This document shows, piece by piece, positions 1 to 5,431 of a DNA stretch of 8,933 bases. Position 1 is the stretch's first letter, and every line of letters begins with the position of its first letter. The stretch comes from Actinomycetes bacterium (lineage in GTDB: Bacteria; Actinomycetota; Actinomycetes; Mycobacteriales; Mycobacteriaceae). The position numbers and the translations under genes are program-made. The notes below the pieces were generated by a model that was not told the origin of the DNA, did no database searches, and worked only from the letters and a program-made list of their open reading frames with translations. The stretch is taken from contig JAEWRC010000033.1 of assembly GCA_023460175.1 (NCBI GenBank), positions 1-8,933 of the forward strand, read 5' to 3'.

Positions 1-237
1 GGGGTGAACTGGCGGGGGGGCTGCGAGGCAGGCGGGGCCGAGCCCCCGGCGCCCACCGGCGGGCCCCCGCGGCCGGCTGAGCCGGCGCCGCCGGCGGTCG
101 ATGAGCGGGCCGAGGAAGAAAGCATGATGGCCGAGGCCGCGGCCGACGACTCCGCGGCCGGCCCGCGGCGCGACCCCGAAGAGGCCGCGCTGGAGCTACT
201 GCAGACCGAGTTGGGCGCCCGCAAGATCGAGGGCTGA
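1..237 (+). CDS. dnaX: DNA polymerase III subunit tau/gamma, C-terminal tail (partial)
   Basis: This is the 3' end of a gene that starts before the window. The reading frame is open from base 1 to a TGA at 235-237. The GTG at 4-6 is an internal valine, not a start. The visible 78 residues are a low-complexity Ala/Pro/Gly/Glu-rich linker followed by a short helical end (EEAALELLQTELGARKIEG). The mycobacterial DnaZX proteins I remember end in a similar acidic helix with an ELGAR-type motif. In the full protein the AAA+ domains load the sliding clamp and the tail contacts the polymerase and helicase; none of those domains is in view. The assignment therefore rests on this tail plus the order of the following genes, which matches the dnaX-recR neighbourhood of mycobacteria. 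It converges on the hydrolase gene, with 5 bases between the two stop codons. Confidence 0.72.
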   Translation, partial: GVNWRGGCEAGGAEPPAPTGGPPRPAEPAPPAVDERAEEESMMAEAAADDSAAGPRRDPEEAALELLQTELGARKIEG

Positions 238-242
238 CCCCC

Positions 243-1661
243 TTAGCGGATCTCGGCCAGCCGGTCCGCGAGCCACCCGAAGACCCGCTGCTCGAACAGG
301 GCCGCGGCCCCGGCCTGGTCGTGCTCGCCGGCTCCCTCGGCGTTGGTGAACCTGAGGTACTCCTTGGGGGTGGTGATCGCGTCGTAGAGCGGCTGGGCGT
401 CGTTACCGCGGCTGTCGCTCTCGGCGGTGCACAGCAGGGTCGGGCAGGCGATCTTCTCGGCGCGGCCCTCCAGGGTGTACGGCTGCAGTCCGCGGAGGTA
501 TTCGATCGGGGTGGCGAACCCATGCGTCAGCATCCCGCGGTTCAAGGCGAATGCCGCACTGGGGCTGGCGGCCATCTCGGCTTCCAGCGCCTTGTTCAGT
601 TCGGCGGCGTCACCGGTGTGGAGTTGGTGCCGGTATTCCTGCGGGAGCAGGCCGGCCGCGCTCTTGGCGGGCGCGTACTGGGGCGCGTCGGCGATCAGGG
701 CGGCGATCCGATGCTCTTCGGTCGCGGCCCGGGGCGCCAGGAAGCCACCCCAACTCCGGCCCATCAACACGATCCGCTGGGGGTCCACCTCGGGGCGGGA
801 CAACAGCCAGTCGATCTGCGGGGTGACGACGGCTTCCCAGTCCGGGCGGAAAACCAGACCCTGTTCGATCAGGGGCCCGCCCTGGCCGGGGCCGTCGACC
901 AGCAGCACGGCGTAACCGCGGCGTAGGGCTGCCCGTCCACCGCTGAAATAGGACTCTTCCTTGGTGCCGTCGTAGCCACCCACCAGCACCATCGTGGGGA
1001 ACGGCCCCGCGCCGTCCGGACGCAGGAAGTAGCCCTCCAATGCCGTTTGCGCATAGGGTATTTCGACAACTTCAGACGCGAAGTCGCCGAGTTCGAGGCC
1101 GCGCTGGAAGGCGTCGCGCTGCCGCCGGTAGGACTCGACCAACCCCGGGTCGGTCGGCGGTCGGAGCAGAAAGATCCCGGCCGTGCGGTAGTAGGTCGTG
1201 GCGCGGAAGTACCCCGAGTTGGCGCTGACCCGGTGGCCCGCGGCCCGGCTGGACTCCGCGTCGGCGTGGACCCGGTCCGCCAGCGCCGTCCACTCGGCAC
1301 GCCAGGCGTCCTGGTCACCGGACGGGATACGCCTTGCGGTGACGAAGGATTCGCCGATGTCCGCGCCGCCGTTGGGCACGACGTCGAGGGCGCGCAGGAA
1401 CTGCCCGTCGAATCCGGGATCCTCGAAGACCAGACCCGCCAGCCCGACGGGTGGCGCCAAAGTTTCCGAGGGCGACGGGGCCGGGGCGGGCTCCGCAGAC
1501 TCCTCGGCCCCGGCCGCGCACGAGGTCAGGGCAGCGGCCCCGAGTCCTACGGCGGCCAGGCCAACACCGCTGGTCAGCATTGCTCGGCGACGTGAAATGG
1601 CGGCACTGACAGGGTGGTTGGCCGCGGGGGCTACGTCACCGCGCGGAGAGCGGTCCGTCAT
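243..1661 (-). CDS. Tat-exported lipoprotein, alpha/beta-hydrolase fold
   Basis: A 472-residue secreted hydrolase of unknown substrate. Residues 23-29 (SRRRAML) form a twin-arginine signal. It is followed by a hydrophobic stretch and a lipobox, LTSC, with lipidation expected at Cys48, then an Ala/Pro/Glu/Ser linker to about residue 72. Residues 75-210 are a helical N-terminal region (SANSGYFRATTYYRTAGIFL) of the kind seen in the 2,6-dihydroxypseudooxynicotine hydrolase/FrsA-like group. The catalytic domain follows: GGYDGTKEE (228-236), VDGPGQGG (255-262), the nucleophile elbow GRSWGG with Ser303, a likely acid Asp416 in ESDSRGND, and His447 in GAGEHDQAGA. All catalytic elements look intact. 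The ATG has AAAGG directly against it, which is unusually close for a ribosome site, but no better in-frame start lies upstream. The gene follows gdx after 48 bases with no obvious terminator or promoter, so co-transcription is likely. An esterase or amidase outside the membrane fits; the substrate is unknown. Confidence 0.85.
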   Translation of the reverse strand: MTDRSPRGDVAPAANHPVSAAISRRRAMLTSGVGLAAVGLGAAALTSCAAGAEESAEPAPAPSPSETLAPPVGLAGLVFEDPGFDGQFLRALDVVPNGGADIGESFVTARRIPSGDQDAWRAEWTALADRVHADAESSRAAGHRVSANSGYFRATTYYRTAGIFLLRPPTDPGLVESYRRQRDAFQRGLELGDFASEVVEIPYAQTALEGYFLRPDGAGPFPTMVLVGGYDGTKEESYFSGGRAALRRGYAVLLVDGPGQGGPLIEQGLVFRPDWEAVVTPQIDWLLSRPEVDPQRIVLMGRSWGGFLAPRAATEEHRIAALIADAPQYAPAKSAAGLLPQEYRHQLHTGDAAELNKALEAEMAASPSAAFALNRGMLTHGFATPIEYLRGLQPYTLEGRAEKIACPTLLCTAESDSRGNDAQPLYDAITTPKEYLRFTNAEGAGEHDQAGAAALFEQRVFGWLADRLAEIR

Positions 1662-1709
1662 CCTTTCGATCTTGCCGTACCTGCTGGTCGGCCGTGCCGT
1701 TTTGCGCGG

Positions 1710-2027
1710 TCAGTGGCCCACCAGCTTCAGGCCGATCACACAGCCGACGATGCCGAGGATCAGCAGGACCTTGGCGATCGACGCGACCTCGGAGCCGGTG
1801 ACCATGCCGTACGCCACGGTCAGCGAGGCGCCGATGCCCACCCAGACGGCGTAGCTGGTACCCGTCGGCAGGTCGCGCATCGCGATCGCCAGCCCGCCCA
1901 TCGAGATGACCGCGCCGACAGCGAAGACCAGGGATGGAACCAGGCGGGTGAAGCCCTCGGACTTACCCAGCGCGACGGCCCAGACCGCCTCGAAGACCGC
2001 GGACACGACGAGAATCAACCAGGCCAT
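1710..2027 (-). CDS. gdx: SMR-family guanidinium exporter (Gdx/SugE type)
   Basis: A 105-residue inner-membrane protein with four predicted transmembrane helices, the normal size for small multidrug resistance proteins. The Gdx subgroup exports guanidinium ion in exchange for protons as a dual-topology homodimer. Residues that mark this subgroup (known from Gdx-Clo) are at the same numbers here: the central Glu13, Trp16, Ser42, Tyr59 and Trp62. The family motifs LGKSEGFT (20-27) and LPTGTSYAVWVGIGA (53-67) are also present. There is only one SMR gene, consistent with a homodimer rather than a paired heterodimer. The ATG is preceded by GGAGGT with 5 bases of spacing, and upstream of that lies a guanidine-III-type aptamer, which independently supports guanidinium as substrate. 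The hydrolase gene follows in the same direction. A quaternary-ammonium (Qac) substrate is the alternative but fits less well. Confidence 0.93.
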   Translation of the reverse strand: MAWLILVVSAVFEAVWAVALGKSEGFTRLVPSLVFAVGAVISMGGLAIAMRDLPTGTSYAVWVGIGASLTVAYGMVTGSEVASIAKVLLILGIVGCVIGLKLVGH

Positions 2028-2032
2028 GACAC

Positions 2033-2038
2033 ACCTCC
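2033..2038 (-). promoter_or_regulatory. Strong Shine-Dalgarno of gdx
   Basis: Read on the minus strand this is GGAGGT, 5 bases before the ATG. It begins only 2 bases after the 3' end of the aptamer, so aptamer folding is placed to govern ribosome access. The bases GGTGT, starting inside this site, are complementary to ACACC at 2086-2082+ on the same RNA strand, just at the 5' edge of the aptamer. Confidence 0.85.
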
Positions 2039-2040
2039 GT

Positions 2041-2085
2041 GGCCCCGTCTTGTCGCTGTCCGGGTACGGCGGCCCCCTCGTCCGG
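2041..2085 (-). promoter_or_regulatory. Guanidine-III (ykkC-III) riboswitch aptamer
   Basis: The minus-strand RNA here closely matches the guanidine-III aptamer as I remember it from Thermobifida fusca. In order it has CCGGACGAGG (2085-2076), GCCGUACCCGG (2070-2060) and CAAGACGG (2052-2045). The pairing expected of this class can be drawn. P2 joins CCGG 2085-2082 with CCGG 2063-2060. P1 joins CCGU 2069-2066 with ACGG 2048-2045 and continues as GGCC 2074-2071 with GGCC 2044-2041, with one bulged G. The two helices interleave as a pseudoknot, the known fold of this class. The class is found mostly in Actinobacteria and binds free guanidinium. It sits directly before a Gdx exporter and ends 2 bases from the Shine-Dalgarno, pointing to translational control with expression switched on by guanidinium. 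Confidence 0.9.
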
Positions 2086-2106
2086 TGTCAAGTGATGACG
2101 GCGTCA

Positions 2107-2112
2107 ACGCTA
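2107..2112 (-). promoter_or_regulatory. Candidate -10 element of the gdx transcript
   Basis: On the minus strand this reads TAGCGT, a TANNNT-type mycobacterial -10. It would start transcription near 2100, about 15 bases before the aptamer. I see no convincing -35 hexamer, which is common in mycobacterial promoters. The identical hexamer lies before the oxidoreductase gene (4910-4915). The call rests on one short motif and its position. Confidence 0.4.
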
Positions 2113-2132
2113 ACACCGAACCGACGCACGAT

Positions 2133-2187
2133 GGTGGTGAGATTGCCCACCACCGCGCGTCAGCAGTCGTCCGCACCGACTGTGCTG
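2133..2187 (-). terminator. Tandem hairpins after the methyltransferase gene (possible terminator)
   Basis: Two inverted repeats follow the methyltransferase stop codon. The first, at 2164-2182, has arms CAGTCG and CGACTG around a 7-base loop and can extend outward by CAG/CTG across a 2-base bulge. The second, at 2133-2154, has perfect 7-base arms GGTGGTG and CACCACC around an 8-base loop. Neither is followed by a T run, so classical intrinsic termination is not shown; mycobacteria often use hairpins without a U tract. They lie between the stop codon and the gdx -10, where a transcript boundary is expected. Confidence 0.4.
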
Positions 2188-2201
2188 CGGCCCAGTCGGA
2201 T

Positions 2202-3518
2202 TCAGGCCTGCCACCACGGGCGCAGCGGCAGCCCGCCGTCGTTGCCGCGGCTGTCGAGCTTGACCGCCAGCACCTGGTGCAGCTGTACGACGTTGGTCTC
2301 GAAGCCCAGCCGGGAGCCGGCCATGTACAGGCCCCAGACTTTGGCGGTGGGCAGGCCGACCTCGGCGACGGCCTCATCCCAGTTGTCGACGAGGTTGCGG
2401 CACCAATCCCGCAGGGTCAGCGCGTAATTCATCCGCAGGTTCTCTTCGTGCAGCACTTCCAGGCCGCCGACGTCCTGCATCTCGGTGATGATGCGGCCGG
2501 ACCCGGTGAGCTCGCCGTCCGGGAAGACGTAGCGGTCGATGAAGCCGCCGGCCGTTGCCCCGCTGCGGTTGTTCGGCCGGGTGATGCAGTGGTTGAGCAG
2601 CAGCGCTCCGGTGCGCATCTTGGACCGCAGGAACCCGAAGTAGGCGGGATAGTTGGCCACCCCGATGTGTTCGGTCATGCCGATCGAGGACACCGCGTCG
2701 AACTCGGTCTCGGTGATGTCGCGGTAGTCGCTGTGGCGGACCTCGGCCAGCTCCGACAGGCCCTCCTCGGCGATCTTCTGCTGTGCCCAGGCGGCCTGCT
2801 CGGCCGACAGCGTGGCCCCGATGGTCCGGACCCCGCGGCGCGCGGCGTAGCGCACCATGCCGCCCCAGCCGCAGCCCACGTCGAGCAGGCGATCGCCCTC
2901 CTTGAGCCGCAGCTTCTCGAACACCAGCCGGTACTTGTTCTCCTGGGCCTCCTCCAGCGTCGCGTCCGGGTCCGGATAGGCGGCGCAGGTGTAGGTCATC
3001 GACGACCCGAGTACCAGTTCGTAGAACTTGTTGGACACGTCGTAGTGGTGATGGATGACCTCGGCGTCACGAGACTTGCTGTGCCGCAACCCCTCCGCGA
3101 TGCGGCGCCAACGCGGCAGGGCTTCCTGCGGCGGGGGTGCGATGGGCTTGAGCCGCTCCACCCCGATCGAGCGGATGATCTGGGCCAGCATCCGCGCCGA
3201 GGGGCGGCGGACGTTCACCTTCTGCGCGAGCGCTGCGAGCAACTCGTAGGGGTCACCCGGGTGCACGCCATAGGTCTCGAGGTCCCCGGAGACGTACGCG
3301 CGGGCCAGGCCCAGATCGCCGGGCGCGGTGGCCAGATAGGTGGTGCCGCGCGGGGTCAGCAGGTTCAGCCCCACCGGGGCGTCCTCGGGGCCGGCCGCAC
3401 TGCCGTCGTAGGCGGTGAAGCGCAGCGGCAGACCTTCGCCGCCGGCGGCGAAGATCTCCAGGATCTCCGCCAGTTTCAGCTTCCCGCCAGTGGTGGGCTG
3501 ATCCTTGAATGTCGTCAT
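2202..3518 (-). CDS. SAM-dependent cyclopropane-synthase-type fatty acid methyltransferase (BfaB/TmsB-like)
   Basis: A 438-residue cytosolic or membrane-associated enzyme of the cyclopropane fatty acid synthase family. It has an N-terminal domain (about 1-150) and a SAM-binding domain with motif I LLDVGCGWGG at 211-220. The bicarbonate-binding active-site residues known from E. coli CFA synthase (Cys139, Glu239, His266, Ile268, Tyr317) have counterparts here: Cys178 in YTCAAY, Glu283 in TEHIG, His310 and Ile312 in NHCIT, and Tyr365 in NYALTLRDW. The enzyme should therefore transfer a methyl group to the double bond of an unsaturated acyl chain. Its start overlaps the stop of the oxidoreductase gene as ATGA, so the two are translationally coupled. 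Mycobacterial pairs of this kind (as I recall Rv3720/Rv3719, or BfaB-BfaA/TmsB-TmsA) make 10-methyl branched acids such as tuberculostearic acid: methylation of oleate to a methylene product, then reduction. A true cyclopropane product cannot be excluded. Confidence 0.85.
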   Translation of the reverse strand: MTTFKDQPTTGGKLKLAEILEIFAAGGEGLPLRFTAYDGSAAGPEDAPVGLNLLTPRGTTYLATAPGDLGLARAYVSGDLETYGVHPGDPYELLAALAQKVNVRRPSARMLAQIIRSIGVERLKPIAPPPQEALPRWRRIAEGLRHSKSRDAEVIHHHYDVSNKFYELVLGSSMTYTCAAYPDPDATLEEAQENKYRLVFEKLRLKEGDRLLDVGCGWGGMVRYAARRGVRTIGATLSAEQAAWAQQKIAEEGLSELAEVRHSDYRDITETEFDAVSSIGMTEHIGVANYPAYFGFLRSKMRTGALLLNHCITRPNNRSGATAGGFIDRYVFPDGELTGSGRIITEMQDVGGLEVLHEENLRMNYALTLRDWCRNLVDNWDEAVAEVGLPTAKVWGLYMAGSRLGFETNVVQLHQVLAVKLDSRGNDGGLPLRPWWQA

Positions 3519-4903
3519 CGCCGCTGTACCGCCTTCGCATAGAGATCCAGGAGACGTGAGTCGGGGTCGTAGGTTTTCTTGACCGTCTTGTAGGCCTCCC
3601 CGCCGTAGAGTTCATCGAACTCCTCGGCGGAGTAGTACGCATCGGAGTACAGGGACTTGTGGCCGTCGAGTTCGGCGACCTTCTTCTCGATCAACCGGTT
3701 GGTGTGTCCCGGCTCCGGCCCGACCGGCACCGACGACCAGAAGCCGACGTTGAGGTACGTGCGGTCGGGCTGGATCGGATACAGCGGCCAGCGCTGCGGA
3801 TCACGTAACTGCAACGGGCACAACCAGATCGGTTCGATCGGGACGGTGTCCAGGAACCATTGCAGGAAGTCCACGCTGCGCTCGAGGGGCACCTCGATGT
3901 CCTGCACCACGCGTTCGCGCGGCGGCCGGCCGTTGCGCTTCTCGATCCGGTCGGCGATGTCGAACCGCTGGTCGTAGCCGATGAGCTTCCAATAGAAGCT
4001 GCTGCGCCGCAGGCGTCGTGGCCAGAACCGCCGGATCCGCGGATGCTGTGCGCCGAACGCGCGGGAACACCAGAACCAGTCGGTGTCCCAACGCCAGAGG
4101 TAGTCGTGGATGGTCAGCCGGTCGTGCTTGCCGGTCCCGTCGGCGCCGTCGTGCTGGATCGAGCGGTAGTAGATCTGGCTGCCGGTGTAGTCGCTGACCG
4201 GGCCGGGGGTCTTGGTCCGCCGGCCCAGGCACAGGTAGGACTCGTCGGCGCTGAAGACCACCCCGTCGAGGTAGTCGACGGGGGTCCCGTCGTGCCCGCC
4301 GGTCTCGATGATGCGGTCCATCGCGTCGATCAACGTCGTCAGCGACCGGAATCGCAGGTGCTCAAGGGCGACGAAGGGCGCCACCTGCTCCAGCTCGATC
4401 CGCAGCCGCACCGAATATCCCAGCGTCCCGTAGGAGTTCGGGAAGCTGCGGAACAGGTCGCTGTGCTGCTGCGGACCGGCCGTCACCACCTCACCCGCGC
4501 CGGTCAGGATGTCCATCTCGAGCACCGATTCGTGCGGCAGACCGTTGCGGAACGACGTCGACTCGATCCCCATGCCGGTCACCGCACCGCCCAGGGTGAT
4601 GGTCTTGAGCTGCGGCACCACCAGCGGCGCCAGGCCGTACGGCAGGGTCGCGGCCACCAGGTCCTCGTAGGTGCACATCCCGGCGACGTCGGCGGTGCGG
4701 GCCTCGGCGTCGACGGCGATCACGCCGGTCAGCCCGGAGACGTCCAGTCCGGGCGCGTCGGTGCGGGCGCGGGCGCGGAACAGGTTGGAGGTGGGCTTGG
4801 CCAACCGCACGGTGGCAGCCGGGGGGATCGCGTGGTAACTCGCGAGAAGGCGTTCGACGCCGCGGGTGTGAGCCGAGAGTGCGTCAGTTTCTGGAACAGA
4901 CAC
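3515..4903 (-). CDS. FAD-linked oxidoreductase, DHCR24-like (BfaA/TmsA-like reductase)
   Basis: A 462-residue protein of the FAD_binding_4 (PCMH-type) family, related to delta-24-sterol reductases. The flavin domain is visible in the first 170 residues: RLAKPTSNLFR (33-43), VDAEARTADVAGMCTYEDL (64-82), and PQLKTITLGGAVTGMGIEST (97-116), followed by ESVLEMDILTGAGEVV and the glycine-containing NSYGTLGYSVRL (156-167). The C-terminal part is a large substrate domain rich in Trp, Tyr and Arg, with no signal peptide. The partner methyltransferase begins within its stop codon (ATGA, 3515-3518), implying joint action; the likely job is reducing the 10-methylene acyl intermediate to 10-methyl. The start is GTG at 4903-4901. 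There is no Shine-Dalgarno, but TAGCGT ends exactly 6 bases before it, so a leaderless mRNA is likely. It diverges from the SRPBCC gene across 90 bases. The FAD-family assignment is firm; the lipid substrate is inferred from the pairing. Confidence 0.85.
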   Translation of the reverse strand: MSVPETDALSAHTRGVERLLASYHAIPPAATVRLAKPTSNLFRARARTDAPGLDVSGLTGVIAVDAEARTADVAGMCTYEDLVAATLPYGLAPLVVPQLKTITLGGAVTGMGIESTSFRNGLPHESVLEMDILTGAGEVVTAGPQQHSDLFRSFPNSYGTLGYSVRLRIELEQVAPFVALEHLRFRSLTTLIDAMDRIIETGGHDGTPVDYLDGVVFSADESYLCLGRRTKTPGPVSDYTGSQIYYRSIQHDGADGTGKHDRLTIHDYLWRWDTDWFWCSRAFGAQHPRIRRFWPRRLRRSSFYWKLIGYDQRFDIADRIEKRNGRPPRERVVQDIEVPLERSVDFLQWFLDTVPIEPIWLCPLQLRDPQRWPLYPIQPDRTYLNVGFWSSVPVGPEPGHTNRLIEKKVAELDGHKSLYSDAYYSAEEFDELYGGEAYKTVKKTYDPDSRLLDLYAKAVQRR

Positions 4904-4909
4904 AGATAT

Positions 4910-4915
4910 ACGCTA
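4910..4915 (-). promoter_or_regulatory. -10 element for leaderless transcription of the oxidoreductase gene
   Basis: The minus strand reads TAGCGT, then 6 bases, then the GTG start. This TANNNT-to-start spacing is the usual arrangement for leaderless mycobacterial mRNAs, in which the start codon is the first transcribed triplet. No Shine-Dalgarno lies before the GTG, and no clear -35 is visible. Confidence 0.5.
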
Positions 4916-4926
4916 GTCAAAGAGCG

Positions 4927-4941
4927 CGGTCGATGCGACCG
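4927..4941. promoter_or_regulatory. Inverted repeat in the divergent promoter region (possible operator)
   Basis: The sequence CGGTCG-ATG-CGACCG has perfect 6-base arms around 3 bases. It lies between the divergent oxidoreductase and SRPBCC genes, 12 bases upstream of the oxidoreductase -10, where a regulator could act on both directions. No regulator gene is next to it. A chance palindrome in GC-rich DNA is quite possible. Confidence 0.25.
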
Positions 4942-4993
4942 ATCGGGGGGCGAGTCCCGCCGGACAACCACCACAATCGAGGAGTTTTTCGTC

Positions 4994-5431
4994 ATGGGAC
5001 AGGTCAGCGCGTCCAGCACGGTCCTGATCAACGCCGCCCCGGACGCGGTGCTCGCCGCCGTCGCCGACTACAACGAGGTGCGCCCGAAGATCCTGTCGCC
5101 GCACTACAGCGGCTACGAGGTGGTGCAGGGCGGCGTCGGCGCCGGCACCATCGTCAAGTGGAAGCTGCAGGCCACCAAGTCCCGCGTCCGCGACGTGCAG
5201 GCCAACGTCGACATCGCGGGCAAGACCGTCATCGAGAAGGACGCGAACTCGTCGATGATCACCAACTGGACCGTCGCCCCCGCGGGCACCGGCTCCACCG
5301 TCACGGTCAAGACATCGTGGCAGGGCGCCGGCGGTGTCAAGGGCATCTTCGAGGGGATCTTCGCCCCGCTGGGGCTGAAGAAGATCCAGGCCGAGGTCCT
5401 GGAGAACCTCAAGCAGGAGTTGGAGAGCTAA
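4994..5431 (+). CDS. SRPBCC (START/polyketide-cyclase-like) family protein
   Basis: A 145-residue protein with the single-domain helix-grip fold of the SRPBCC superfamily. It starts MGQVSASSTVLINAAPDAVLAA, in which the first strand leads into the helix after NAAPDAV. It then shows the variable loop with YSGYEVVQGGVGAGTIVKW (38-56) and repeated beta strands, and ends in a long amphipathic helix from about residue 118 (GIFEGIFAPLGLKKIQAEVLENLKQEL) that closes the ligand cavity. No signal peptide or membrane segment is seen. Family members bind hydrophobic ligands such as lipids or polyketides. The reading frame is open far upstream, but ATG 4994 is chosen because GAGGAG (4979-4984) precedes it by 9 bases and the family domain begins there. 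The M. tuberculosis counterpart in this place is, as I recall, Rv3718c. The divergent arrangement with the acyl-lipid modification pair hints at lipid binding, but ligand and role are unknown. Confidence 0.85.
   Translation: MGQVSASSTVLINAAPDAVLAAVADYNEVRPKILSPHYSGYEVVQGGVGAGTIVKWKLQATKSRVRDVQANVDIAGKTVIEKDANSSMITNWTVAPAGTGSTVTVKTSWQGAGGVKGIFEGIFAPLGLKKIQAEVLENLKQELES

Noticed and set aside
18..100. GC-rich repeat-like and palindromic stretches (GCCGGC-TGA-GCCGGC).
   Set aside because: They lie inside the Ala/Pro/Gly linker of DnaX and follow from its codon composition.
2086..2091. TTGACA on the minus strand, a perfect -35 hexamer.
   Set aside because: Its -10 would fall inside the aptamer, which has to be transcribed whole. 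The bases are better explained as leader sequence complementary to the gdx start region.
2041..2100. Guanidine-I (ykkC) or guanidine-II (mini-ykkC) riboswitch instead of class III.
   Set aside because: I could not build two stem-loops with ACGR loops for class II or find the conserved guanidine-I blocks, whereas all guanidine-III blocks are present in order.
1614..3542. A 642-codon open frame on the plus strand opposite gdx and the methyltransferase.
   Set aside because: It is an antisense shadow typical of GC-rich DNA: the product is low in hydrophobic order, has no domain, and crosses three well-supported features including the riboswitch.
3860..4993. Upstream extension of the SRPBCC reading frame by 378 codons.
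   Set aside because: It is antisense to the oxidoreductase; GAGGAG and the family N-terminus both point to ATG 4994.
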